Positions 41,729 to 51,595 of a stretch of 64,000 nucleotides of DNA are shown here, piece by piece. Within the stretch, counting starts at the first letter, position 1; the number at the start of each line of letters is the position of its first letter. The notes beneath the pieces are model-generated. The model searched no databases. It worked only from the letters and a program-made list of their open reading frames with translations, and was not told the DNA's origin. The stretch is from Tetrapisispora phaffii CBS 4417 (taxonomy: Eukaryota > Ascomycota > Saccharomycetes > Saccharomycetales > Saccharomycetaceae), in contig NC_016520.1 in the NCBI RefSeq assembly GCF_000236905.1, positions 496,001 to 560,000 of the forward strand. Direction: 5' to 3'. The translations under genes and the position numbers were made by a program.

Positions 41729-42799
41729 ATCTAACTTAAATAATATAATTGTCTACATTAGTATATAAAATCATAATTAACTCTAACTTTAAGATAGTAG
41801 CACAATAGATTTCTTAACCTTTGTCTTCATGTATCTTTTTTTCCATTTGAATTATTGTGATGTTTGTGACAGAGATTTAGTGTTAATGACACCTAGACAG
41901 TAAATCAAATTACTGTATGGAGAGTTTTATAAAGGCATCGTAGCATTATTAGGTACCATTTCTCTACAATATTCATTGATGCGTGTTAAACAGAATTTCT
42001 GATCTATAAATAATACTTTAGAACCATCATTTTGCTATACGTGTTCAATATGACGTCGTCATCTCGCTAGACGGAACATTAGATTGAAGTAATATGTTTA
42101 TATAAATGTGGAGAAACAAGCTTATGTTGGTTAGTTCCAACATCTAAGTTAGTGTCATTAGCCACTTCAGTTGCTCTAGTATAGTCCATCTTCTTTATAG
42201 TTAAATAATCGATTGATTTTTTATTAGTGTAATTAAACTATTCTATATAGAGTTAGATGCCCTCCTTATATATGAGTTAATCTGACAGTTGAATGAACAT
42301 GTGTACGTGTTCATTCATCCTCCTAAGATCTTTAGTGCTGTATTGTACATCTGTGTTTATCGCGTAGCCATTTACATTGTAGTGAGAAATTTTCACCTAC
42401 CACTTGGAAGATTGTTCTAGACCTTCTTTCCATTAGTAAGTGATCTATTGGTTCTGGACTCAAAGTGTCATAAACTCTTAGTTCTGTCACATACACTACA
42501 ATAATTCTGACAATAAATGCCGGTAATCAATATATGAAGGATTCATCGTTCTAGGCCCCAGAGGCCAGAGAGATTAAGCTGAATATATAGCATATAATGT
42601 AATAACTTTTAATATATTAAAGCAATTTTTACAACTATTGAGCACCCGCTCCTTCCAGTATGCTATCTATGAATAACTCAACCCATTGCATTGGGTTTCT
42701 GGCACAATCTGTTAGGGCATCTGATTGCTTTGTGACACAACTGAATTCTATAATCGTGCCTCTACTAGACATAATACTACAAAAATCTCTATCTACTTC
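41729..42799. other. UBP6-tRNA-Tyr intergenic region with inverted repeats and a possible LTR remnant
   Basis: About 1.1 kb. It contains ATGTTGG/CCAACAT hairpin arms at 42124-42143, a 10-bp perfect hairpin at 42290-42317, and a symmetric ATGACGTCGTCAT at 42050-42062. A segment at 41861-42142 read on the minus strand starts TGTTGGAAC and ends ACAAACA, which could be a decayed LTR; see findings. AIM13, which would lie between UBP6 and the next gene, was not found. The minus ORF at 42635-42904 is antisense to the tRNA and not real. Confidence 0.5.
42290..42317. repeat. Perfect 10-bp inverted repeat (hairpin)
   Basis: TGAATGAACA at 42290-42299 and TGTTCATTCA at 42308-42317 are exact reverse complements separated by 8 bases. 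This could be a palindromic operator or a hairpin in DNA or RNA. No function is known. Confidence 0.75.
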
Positions 42800-42889
42800 C
42801 TCTCGGTAGCCAAGTTGGTTTAAGGCGCAAGACTGTAATGTGTTAACAAAGTAATCTTGAGATCGGGCGTTCGACTCGCCCCCGGGAGA
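42800..42889 (+). tRNA. tRNA-Tyr (anticodon GTA) with 15-base intron
   Basis: This is a complete nuclear tyrosine tRNA. The acceptor stem 5' CUCUCGG pairs with 3' CCGGGAG plus an A discriminator (one U-G pair). The D arm, anticodon arm CAAGA/UCUUG with anticodon GTA at 42835-42837, and a T arm with GTTCGACTC are all present. A 15-base intron (42839-42853, TGTGTTAACAAAGTA) lies one base after the anticodon, between positions 37 and 38, as in all yeast tRNA-Tyr genes. The mature tRNA is 75 bases. The internal B box is at 42867-42877. A run of eight T terminates Pol III transcription three bases downstream. Confidence 0.97.
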
Positions 42890-44269
42890 CATTTTTTTTA
42901 ACACTTCTTTGATTCATATCTGCAACGAAGTCGAGATTACAGATACAGCGTAATAAACCACAATAGCGTAATATACAATCAGAAAATTCAGAGAGATGAG
43001 CGAAAATGACGATTTCTACAGTAAATATACAATAACAACTATTCACACCTCCTCCTTACAGTATGGTTAACCGAAATAGAAACGGAACAAAGCACAGGAC
43101 ACGATAGATACATAATACCTTACAACTGTAATTTATCAGTCAAAGACAAGCAAGTTCCTTTCATTACAATCACATTGCATCTTCTTCAGTTTCTCATAGA
43201 CAAAACGCAGCCACCTCATGTCATCTCATTTCATTTCGATGACACACCCTCAATCACTCAACTCACCCAGCCTTCTTCAGTTCATTCGATGAAACTTTTT
43301 CAACAGAGCAAAGAAATCAATAACACAGAGGGAAAACACGATAAAACGTGTAGAAGAAACGCGAAAATTTGTAAAAACGTATATATTGAAACTAACGTAA
43401 AACACCTACTTCTACGTTAAGCCACCCTCATTGATTCTGCAAACAGTTAGATAACACAGAGACACAATTTTATAGTCACACACAGTGCATGCCAATGCAA
43501 CGTTGTTGTTGTTGTTGTTGCTATTTTACAATTGTAAAATACGCCTTCGAGCAGTGGTACATTGTTTTTAGGCTTCTTTTCCTTTAACACAGCCACTTCA
43601 TATTCACTTGAGAAGTTCTTTCAGTTATCTCATCGCTTCTCAACCACAACGAACTAGCCTGCTGCAAGAGGTAATGCAATGATAACTCGCTTGCATACAT
43701 ACATGCAACTTAACCATATCTTGGCAAATTTCTTACTACTTACTCCTCGTAATTGTGGGAATTGCGAAGATGGCAGAAGATTGTAAATGGCCGTTACTGG
43801 GCATCTCTTCGTGTCCATTTTTCTTTATCATCGTCGTCATGTTCAATGTGTCCACAATTACTGACAAACACTTAAAATACTAAGTTCTTCTTCTTTTGTG
43901 TTATCTGAATGTGGCTCTGTTATGACTACTACCGTCTTCGAAATTAATTGATAACAATGAGACTTGTTTTATTTTTATTTTTAGCTTTATGTATAATCAT
44001 ACGCTTTCTGTTATTATCATGATTCGAAAGACCAACATCCACAATTACATAATTTTAATCTACTATTTTAATCTTATCCTTGTTTGACTTTCATTCTATA
44101 TTTATATAAATATGCAAATACACTTATGTGCACATATATAAATTGTACTTACTATTTTATCATGCTATTTCTTTTCATATACTGCAAAAAACCAAACTTT
44201 AATACTTTTTAATTTGAAATAAAAAAGACAAACATCATTAACTACAAACAGCTAATATAATATTGCAAT
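42890..44269. other. tRNA-Tyr to TOS7-like intergenic region
   Basis: About 1.4 kb. The first part (43150-43430) is purine-poor and CT/CA-rich on the plus strand, which leaves an apparent 81-codon ORF at 43175-43420 without recognisable content. A GTT/TTG repeat lies at 43502-43519. T-rich tracts and a TATA-like stretch near 44100-44140 precede the downstream gene. No RNA gene beyond the tRNA was recognised. Confidence 0.5.
42892..42899 (+). terminator. RNA polymerase III terminator of tRNA-Tyr
   Basis: A run of eight T residues starts two bases after the tRNA 3' end, a typical Pol III stop. Confidence 0.9.
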
Positions 44270-45748
44270 ATGGCAGATAATAAGTCTGCTGCCTCATTAT
44301 GGTTCTCCATAGTGTCATTATTTCATTTCATTTCCATGGCGTTTCTAATAATCTGTTGTCTGACCGCTCCCGTATTTAAACAGATCGGTTTATCAAAATA
44401 TAATGATTATACATATGGTGTCTTTGGATACTGTGATAGCATCAATGATTCATGCTCAAAGGCTGCTGCCGTTTATGATCCGACAACAATTACAGAAAGT
44501 TCAGATAATTGGAGAGTACGCTCCACGATAAGACACAATATTCGTAACATTCTAATAGTGACACCAATTGCTGCAGGCTTAAATTTCTTTACTTTCATCA
44601 TCGCAACTGTTTTCCTAACACTTATATTGATCAATGACAGGAGGACAAATTTCTTAATGCTGTTAGGTCATCTATTCTTTTCATTTATTAGTTTCGCAGC
44701 CACTGCACTAGGATGCATTATCACGTTTTTATTGTTCTTTCCAAATATGACTTGGTGTTCATGGTTATTAATTCCAGCTGCTGCTTTGCCTTTGATTGCG
44801 ATGCCATTGACTTTTTTAGCACATTCTTACAGTCGCGTACCTTCTTACGATAATAACTCTGATGATGCTGATAGTTATGATGCTGAATTAATTAGAGTAA
44901 TGGATAAAGAAGACGACTTCCAATTAAATAATAAGTCAAATGGAAATTTCGTGTTGCCAGATTTTAACCAGACTGAAAAAATGACACACTCAAATTCTAC
45001 ACTATTGGACAACTCTACAGCATCATTATCTACTAAAGATCTTAACAATATAACAGAAAAACAAATTACAAATAATGAACAAGACGAGGAGAATGATGTC
45101 TTAGACTCTAATGATCCAAATTTTGCATACTCAGCTATCAATTCTGATAGATTAGCAAGTAATCACGGCTCAATTAAATCTAAAGGCAGCAAATTCAAAA
45201 TAGCTAATACTGGTAAAGATGAGAATAATCCAATAAATAAAATGTACACATTATCAACTAGTTCAGAAGGTTCATTTAATATAAATGATCGCCAAATTGA
45301 CGCTGAAAGTGATTCAGGTTTAACGTCAGTTTCACAAAGAGGAGTGAATCCACATTACGTTCAATATCAACAGCAACAACAGCGACAACAGCTTCACCAA
45401 AGACAACAGGGGCTACAATATCACAATAATAACCAAATAAACAATATGAATATGCAACCATTTAATCAACCTCAAGTGCCTCAGCAGAGACCAATGAACA
45501 ATCAAATGCCAAGAAATTTGCAATACAATCAACCAAATCCACAAAATCAACGTTACCAAATGCAGAGTCACTACACACCACCACTATACCAACAACAAAA
45601 ACAATATAATGTACCAATAAATAATGCACCACCACCACCAGGTGCCCAATTTTCATCAAATCGTTATAAACCAGCTTATAAATCACAAATGGGTAGAAAT
45701 AACATACCCGGTGCATCTTCTATGACTAGCCCTTATGGATTTAGATAA
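44270..45748 (+). CDS. TOS7: SUR7/PalI-family membrane protein (Tos7/Dcv1-like)
   Basis: A four-helix plasma-membrane protein of the SUR7 family, linked in yeast to cell-wall and membrane-domain (eisosome) biology. TM1 is at about 9-31 (LWFSIVSLFHFISMAFLIICCLTAP). The extracellular loop holds GVFGYCDSINDSCSKA, the family's G-x-x-G-x-C motif. TM2 is at 97-122, TM3 at 127-157 and TM4 at 161-187. The cytosolic tail (190-492) is Asn/Asp-rich and then strongly Gln/Asn/Pro-rich (for example YQQQQQRQQLHQRQQ). Its length of 492 compares with 554 for S. cerevisiae Tos7 (YOL019W). S. cerevisiae has the ohnologs TOS7 and DCV1 (YFR012W), and the single gene here matches either. TLG2 follows as beside YOL019W. 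Confidence 0.82.
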   Translation: MADNKSAASLWFSIVSLFHFISMAFLIICCLTAPVFKQIGLSKYNDYTYGVFGYCDSINDSCSKAAAVYDPTTITESSDNWRVRSTIRHNIRNILIVTPIAAGLNFFTFIIATVFLTLILINDRRTNFLMLLGHLFFSFISFAATALGCIITFLLFFPNMTWCSWLLIPAAALPLIAMPLTFLAHSYSRVPSYDNNSDDADSYDAELIRVMDKEDDFQLNNKSNGNFVLPDFNQTEKMTHSNSTLLDNSTASLSTKDLNNITEKQITNNEQDEENDVLDSNDPNFAYSAINSDRLASNHGSIKSKGSKFKIANTGKDENNPINKMYTLSTSSEGSFNINDRQIDAESDSGLTSVSQRGVNPHYVQYQQQQQRQQLHQRQQGLQYHNNNQINNMNMQPFNQPQVPQQRPMNNQMPRNLQYNQPNPQNQRYQMQSHYTPPLYQQQKQYNVPINNAPPPPGAQFSSNRYKPAYKSQMGRNNIPGASSMTSPYGFR

Positions 45749-45906
45749 TATATAACTAACAGAAAGTAATAAAAATCATTTAAATATAAAATGTCTTCAA
45801 CGATCTTGCTGTTATCAATGAGATCAATGATATCAAAATTACAATTTTATATATTTAAATAATTTTCATGCATGCTCATAACTATAGGTTAATTATGGGT
45901 ATAAAG

Positions 45907-47100
45907 TCAAGAAAAAGGGCTCATGACATCCACTAGATCATTTTCATCTACATAATTGACTAAATTCAATACTTCACCATTGTTTGAATTTTCAATTTGA
46001 ACAGCATTAGGCTTATCTGTTATACTTACTGGAGTTGGTTTTGTCGGAAGTGCTGGAACCGGTTTTTCAATAATTCTTGTTTTACCACCGTGAGGTCTTA
46101 ACATAATAAATAAGAATAATGCTAAAACACAAAGTGACAACAATAATATTATCTTACACTTTTGAGTGTTTTTTTGATAAGTTACTGCTTTATTTATTTC
46201 TTTATCTGCTTGTTTTAATTCAATTACTGTATTCTCTAAGTTGTAGTCAATTCTATCAACAATAGTACCTTGATCAATAATTAGATTCTGCATCTCTCTA
46301 AAAATTGTACTTACTTCTAAAACACCCTTTGCTAGTTTCTTGATTTCCTCATCTCTTTGATTCAAAAATTGTTGAGACGATTCATTTTTTTGTTGCTTCT
46401 GTAAAGTTTGCCTTGAATATGATTCAATATCTCCGGGTGTATCTGTTGTATCAATATTCTCTTCTTCTTCTAACGTCAAAAGAAATGAAGAATTTAGGGT
46501 GATTTTTGGTATAATTGGTTTTAGATCATCTTTATTTAAAAACTTCAAATAAGAGTTCTGTAAAACTCTAAACTTATTACTACCTGATTGTATTTTCAAG
46601 GCATATTTTTTTTGCAAATTATCAACAATCATTAACTCATCTACTTTTAATTGTTTACCCTTGTATTTTTGTTCACTGTATATGTGAGACAATGTTTTTA
46701 TTACATTATAGCATTTTTGAAAATATTTTGTTATATCAAAACTAATTTCTTCTATCTCATCTTCATCATGACTTTTATCTTCAAAACCAGGCAACGAATT
46801 CTTTTTATACAATTTACTCAATTTTTGCATCAATTTTTCGATTTGCTGTATATTGGAATCAATGTCATCAGTCATTAATATAAATTTAGGAATGTAATTT
46901 CTATTTCTCTTTTTATGTGCTCTGGGGTTAGCTTCAATATCAAGTAATGCATGATGTTCTGTATTTCCCCCAGAATCATCATCAGCTTCAGAGCCATCGC
47001 TATATATTTCAAACTCTTCATCACTTATAGTTGAAACTCGATTAAAATGAGGAAAAGTTCTACGATAAGAGAGATATAGATTTGTTCTCTCTCTAAACAT
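45907..47100 (-). CDS. TLG2: Tlg2, endosomal/trans-Golgi syntaxin-type t-SNARE
   Basis: Tlg2 is the syntaxin-16-type Qa-SNARE of endosome-to-Golgi fusion. The product is 397 residues, the length of the S. cerevisiae protein. The N-peptide MFRERTNLYLSYRRTFPHF is the Vps45 (Sec1/Munc18) binding sequence. The N-terminal Habc helices occupy about 75-190, and the SNARE motif about 245-310, with the zero-layer glutamine in LIIDQGTIVDRIDYN. The membrane helix is at 315-334 (CKIILLLSLCVLALFLFIM). As in yeast Tlg2, a luminal extension of some 60 residues follows the membrane span, which is unusual for SNAREs. The order next to TOS7 equals YOL018C-YOL019W. UBP12 beyond it is from another chromosome in S. 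cerevisiae. Confidence 0.93.
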   Translation of the reverse strand: MFRERTNLYLSYRRTFPHFNRVSTISDEEFEIYSDGSEADDDSGGNTEHHALLDIEANPRAHKKRNRNYIPKFILMTDDIDSNIQQIEKLMQKLSKLYKKNSLPGFEDKSHDEDEIEEISFDITKYFQKCYNVIKTLSHIYSEQKYKGKQLKVDELMIVDNLQKKYALKIQSGSNKFRVLQNSYLKFLNKDDLKPIIPKITLNSSFLLTLEEEENIDTTDTPGDIESYSRQTLQKQQKNESSQQFLNQRDEEIKKLAKGVLEVSTIFREMQNLIIDQGTIVDRIDYNLENTVIELKQADKEINKAVTYQKNTQKCKIILLLSLCVLALFLFIMLRPHGGKTRIIEKPVPALPTKPTPVSITDKPNAVQIENSNNGEVLNLVNYVDENDLVDVMSPFS

Positions 47101-47605
47101 GATTAAAATACACTGTTAATTGAGATTTATGAATATTCCTTTAATTTGTTGTGAATCCAGTCTATCGCGTGAAAGTAATTGTTATTTTTGCCAATTAATA
47201 TCAATTAAAAACAGCACCTCTGAAGTCCAGATACTTTAGATCTCTAGAGTAATATTATAAGTCATTAATTGACAATCAAATAAGTCGAATTAATAATAAA
47301 GGGTAAACACCAATTAAGCATATGATTTAAACCTTTGAAATCTTAAATACATTATCTAGATACTTAAACAAAAAACCCTTCGTATAAAATGATCATGTTG
47401 TTCACTTTTGGAATTTATAGAAGGTAAGATGATGAATGTAGTTGTACTGAATACTAAATGCATCATCAACAATCTCTCAATCTTGCTGATATTAATGGAC
47501 TTTACAACTATAATAAAGTTTTAAAGATCAATTTGGATACTAATACCCTAATTTTTATTAATTAACTGCAAACGAGAAGGAATTGGGCTAAAAGAGTTAG
47601 TTTTA
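47101..47605. other. TLG2-UBP12 divergent intergenic region
   Basis: About 505 bases of AT-rich sequence with both promoters. This is a synteny joint between the YOL-like and YJL/YCR-like blocks. No mobile-element remnant, tRNA or ORF was recognised that would explain the joint. Confidence 0.5.
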
Positions 47606-50600
47606 ATGTTGCATGATACGAGCCAAGTTTCAGTGAACAAAAATGACAATAAAACCAAAGATGCGTTAGGTAATTCTGACGATTCTGTATCTGATTTAAG
47701 TCACGAATTTGCATTATTAAACGATAATAAAGAAGCAGCAAATTTTGATATAATAGAAGATAACAATATACTGATTCCAATGGAAAATACAATTGAAACT
47801 GAAGGTCAGATGAGAACAGATAGCATGTCACCAACAAACAGTAACCTAAATGATACCATTGGCAACTCTGATGATAAAAAGAATAATGACAACAGCAGCA
47901 GTAGTAGCAGTGCTGACGATGACGATGACGATAACGATGGTGATGATGATAATAATAATATTGTTACTAATGAAGATTATGAATATGATGACACAATGGA
48001 TAAGCAAAGAGAGATGATCACAGAATTGTTAAAGAATAATGAAGAACAAGCAAAAGAAGGTGACAAAGTCTATATTATTCCTCAATTCTGGTATAATACA
48101 TTTATGAATCCAGATCTCAAAGATTCAACACAATTAGAGCCTATAAATACCAAAATCATTTCAAAAGATTACGATAATTTTGTCTTAAACGATTATGATA
48201 TTTGTCCATACATTGCTCTCCCAGAAAATGTTTTCAACAAGCTTATGGAATGGTACGGACTAGATGAAGTCTCTCAACCAATTATGACTTATTTGATAAA
48301 AGATGAAGAGTCTAACACCTTGGTACCAGAGTACAATAAATGCATATTTAGACTCCATTATCTAACGATGAATCTTTCTCAAAATAAATTCCAATCTACG
48401 CATTATAAAAATACAAATTATAAGAACAATGTTGTTTATTTATCATTATCACGGTTGTCTTCTTTAAAAGATCTTATGTCAAAACTTCTGAATAGTTTCT
48501 TTTCCATTGAATCGGAATTGAACATAGACAAGACAGATTTCAAGTTATGGTTAGTTAAAGATTCAGAAGAAAATCAACAGGATAGCGTATTAAATTTTAG
48601 CTACAGAATCGATCCATTGCAATTTGCTTTGTTATCAAATATATCAAGAATCACCATTGACACCGCAGACAAAATCCTAAAGGATATAAATATGTTTTCT
48701 GGGGATATTGTGATAGAGATTAAACATTCAAATTGTAACTATCATTGGCTATCTAACTATTTTCACTATAATCCGATTCAAAATGGAGTTGGTAATGTTG
48801 GTTTAAATAACTTAGGTAATACCTGCTATATGAATTCTGCTTTACAATGCCTGGCTCATATTCCACCAATACGAGACTATTTTAAATTCGGTGCTTATAA
48901 AAATGAAATAAACCTAGATAATCCATTAGGATTTCAAGGGAATATTGCAAATGCATTTTCTGCATTGGTACAAAATTTATATAAAAATCAATTTATTCCA
49001 TCGGCTTCATACGCACCTTCTCAATTTAAACTAACAATTGGACATTATAATCAAATGTTTTCTGGCTACTTCCAACAGGATTCTCAGGAATTTTTAGCTT
49101 TTTTATTAGACGGACTCCATGAAGATTTAAATAGAATAAAAGATAAACCATATGTTGAGAAGCCATCTCTTGCTGATGGTAGTGATGTTAATGATTATAA
49201 TATCATAGCCAGATTAGCAGCAGATACATTAGAAGCACATTTGAAAAGAAACGATTCAATAATTATTGATTTATTTGTGGGTTTATATAAATCAACTTTA
49301 AAATGCCCCGTTTGCAATCATGTGTCTATTACATTTGATCCATATTGTGATTTGACGTTGCCTATTCCAGTTGAATCTGTGTGGAATTTCAAAGTAAAAA
49401 TTTTCCCTCAAAATTCACCTCCATGTATCATGGAAGTTGAACTTAAAAAGACAAGTACATATCAAGAACTGAAAGAATATGTATCAAATATTGTTAACAT
49501 AGCTTTCGATAGTCTGTATGGATGTGAAATTTACAACCACCAAGTCTTTAATTACTTTGAATCACTGACATCTAGTTCCAGATATTTACCTATTAAAGAG
49601 CTTATTTCTGATCTTGATGATATTATATTCTATGAACTCATTGTAGATCCTGATAAGCACATGGTCTTTCCTGTTTTAAATACGCTCATTGATGGAACAT
49701 ATAAATCACCAATGCTATTTGGTGTTCCTTTCTTTATAGTGTTGCGAAAAGAAGATTTAAATAACCCTGGCGCCATCAGAAAGTCACTTGAAATATCATT
49801 TTCTAAACTGAGTGGTGGATTTGGAAGCTTTCCTATTTTACTTTCTAAACAGTTTGACCCAGTGACAGATGGTAATTTCATTAAGGAAAAATATGACTTA
49901 AATTTAGATGAGGTTAAAGATATTTATCAATATTCCAATACGAGCGACAAACCTACTGATTGCTATTTTAAAATAAAAATTATGGATATCACAAATGACA
50001 AAAAATGTTCTAATAAGGTAGTTTCAGTGTTAAGAGAAGAAGAGGATTCAAAAGATGTAGTTGATTCATTACCTGAAGTATGGATACCGTCACCCCATAT
50101 TAACGTAAGCAAATCGGTCGATATTACATCATTATTAGACCCAGTTGTGAATGATGTGTACGACCTATATTCTCTGACTCACGATACAAATGATACGGAT
50201 GAGCCATCTGAAACCATGAGTGAGGCAAGCTTGAGTCCAACTTTTGAATCTAACTTATACACAACTGCCTCTAAGGATTCATCTTATCCTACACCCAAAG
50301 AAGGTGGCTCGATTGAAAAGGCTCTGTTATTAGATTCGAATAAGCTTATTATATGTGAATGGAATGAAAGTAGCATGCGTGAAGTGTTTGATTTCAATCC
50401 AGAGTTAAATTGGGAAAAACCAGCACTGATTAAAAATGTGGAGTTGGAGAAGACAAGAGAATTGGGCCAGGACAAAGAAGAGAAAAATATTACTTTAGAA
50501 GATTCTCTAAATCTATTTGAAAGAGCAGAAGTCTTAGGTATAAATGACTCATGGTATTGTCCAAAGTGTAAGCACCACAGACAGGCCTCAAAACAGATTC

Positions 50601-51466
50601 AATTATGGTCAACTCCAGATATTTTGACAATTCATCTGAAAAGGTTTGAAACACAAGGATCATTCAGTGACAAAATTGATGATGTAGTTGATTTCCCAAT
50701 AAATGGATTAGATTTATCAAAACATATTCTTGATAAATCTACTTCACAACTGAATATATATGATCTAATCGCAGTTGATAATCACTATGGTGGATTAGGG
50801 GGAGGGCATTACACAGCATACATAAAAAATTTGATTGACAACAAATGGTATTATTTTGATGATTCCCGTGTTTCTGAGACAGTTCCTGAAAGAAGTGTTG
50901 CAGGTTCAGCATATTTATTGTTTTATATGCGTCGAACATCGGATGGTAATGTAGGCGGTGAAAAATTGAATGCTGCTATTAGGAAAGGTCGTGAAGAATG
51001 GGAAGCTCAATATACAGCATTTCAAGCCAAACAAAATGAAATATATTCCATTAACAAAACAGATGATGATCTATCTTCAGAAGAAGAATCAGATAATGAA
51101 AATATACAAAATGACGATGACTCTAACGCTAGAGACGATAAAAGAAATGATATGTCAATAAAAGTAGTCAACTCTGGTAGTATGCCATTGGAACAAACAA
51201 AGCTAAGGGATTATAATATCAAAAGTCTTGAAGTGGGATCAAACAAGAGCTTCGATGATAATGTAAGCAAGATAGATGTTATTGAAAATAACTCTGGGAG
51301 ACGTAAATTACGTTTACTTAAGAAAAATTACACTTCAACAGAACAAATTCCGAGTTCTCCTATTAAGAACTCTTCTTCGCCAAATACATATAGTGAACTA
51401 GCTAAACCTTCATCAAGCAGTCATACAGAGTCGGGCTCCGAATGTACTACCGACGAAGTAGATTAA
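47606..51466 (+). CDS. UBP12: Ubiquitin-specific protease Ubp12
   Basis: A large cytosolic/nuclear deubiquitinase of the USP15/Ubp12 group, linked in yeast to Fzo1 mitofusin turnover and other targets. The product is 1286 residues (S. cerevisiae 1254). A polyacidic, Asn-rich N-terminus (about 90-130) precedes the DUSP domain (about 155-290, starting VYIIPQFWYNTF). The USP domain then starts at [17 protein letters not shown], with the catalytic Cys near 405. A long insertion (about 620-960) includes a ubiquitin-like fold and the zinc-ribbon pairs LKCPVCNH and WYCPKCKHHRQ. The His box GGLGGGHYTAYIKN lies near 1062, followed by WYYFDDSRVS. The C-terminal 200 residues are Ser/Asp-rich. In S. cerevisiae it is YJL197W beside ELO1, consistent with ELO2 nearby here. 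Confidence 0.92.
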   Translation: MLHDTSQVSVNKNDNKTKDALGNSDDSVSDLSHEFALLNDNKEAANFDIIEDNNILIPMENTIETEGQMRTDSMSPTNSNLNDTIGNSDDKKNNDNSSSSSSADDDDDDNDGDDDNNNIVTNEDYEYDDTMDKQREMITELLKNNEEQAKEGDKVYIIPQFWYNTFMNPDLKDSTQLEPINTKIISKDYDNFVLNDYDICPYIALPENVFNKLMEWYGLDEVSQPIMTYLIKDEESNTLVPEYNKCIFRLHYLTMNLSQNKFQSTHYKNTNYKNNVVYLSLSRLSSLKDLMSKLLNSFFSIESELNIDKTDFKLWLVKDSEENQQDSVLNFSYRIDPLQFALLSNISRITIDTADKILKDINMFSGDIVIEIKHSNCNYHWLSNYFHYNPIQNGVGNVGLNNLGNTCYMNSALQCLAHIPPIRDYFKFGAYKNEINLDNPLGFQGNIANAFSALVQNLYKNQFIPSASYAPSQFKLTIGHYNQMFSGYFQQDSQEFLAFLLDGLHEDLNRIKDKPYVEKPSLADGSDVNDYNIIARLAADTLEAHLKRNDSIIIDLFVGLYKSTLKCPVCNHVSITFDPYCDLTLPIPVESVWNFKVKIFPQNSPPCIMEVELKKTSTYQELKEYVSNIVNIAFDSLYGCEIYNHQVFNYFESLTSSSRYLPIKELISDLDDIIFYELIVDPDKHMVFPVLNTLIDGTYKSPMLFGVPFFIVLRKEDLNNPGAIRKSLEISFSKLSGGFGSFPILLSKQFDPVTDGNFIKEKYDLNLDEVKDIYQYSNTSDKPTDCYFKIKIMDITNDKKCSNKVVSVLREEEDSKDVVDSLPEVWIPSPHINVSKSVDITSLLDPVVNDVYDLYSLTHDTNDTDEPSETMSEASLSPTFESNLYTTASKDSSYPTPKEGGSIEKALLLDSNKLIICEWNESSMREVFDFNPELNWEKPALIKNVELEKTRELGQDKEEKNITLEDSLNLFERAEVLGINDSWYCPKCKHHRQASKQIQLWSTPDILTIHLKRFETQGSFSDKIDDVVDFPINGLDLSKHILDKSTSQLNIYDLIAVDNHYGGLGGGHYTAYIKNLIDNKWYYFDDSRVSETVPERSVAGSAYLLFYMRRTSDGNVGGEKLNAAIRKGREEWEAQYTAFQAKQNEIYSINKTDDDLSSEEESDNENIQNDDDSNARDDKRNDMSIKVVNSGSMPLEQTKLRDYNIKSLEVGSNKSFDDNVSKIDVIENNSGRRKLRLLKKNYTSTEQIPSSPIKNSSSPNTYSELAKPSSSSHTESGSECTTDEVD

Positions 51467-51595
51467 ATCATCTTTAGTAATAGGTATCCAGATATAATAG
51501 TTTGAATAACAGGGCTTCAAAATCTATATAATTTGTATACAGAACATAAATAAGCATGTCATTATATGATATTCATTCAAAAATGCATAACAAAC

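Noticed and set aside
42635..42904. 89-codon minus-strand ORF over the tRNA-Tyr gene
   Set aside because: It is antisense to a perfect tRNA gene and its flank, and has no protein-like content.
43175..43420. 81-codon plus ORF in the gap after tRNA-Tyr
   Set aside because: It results from a CT/CA-biased stretch and has no motif or good start context.
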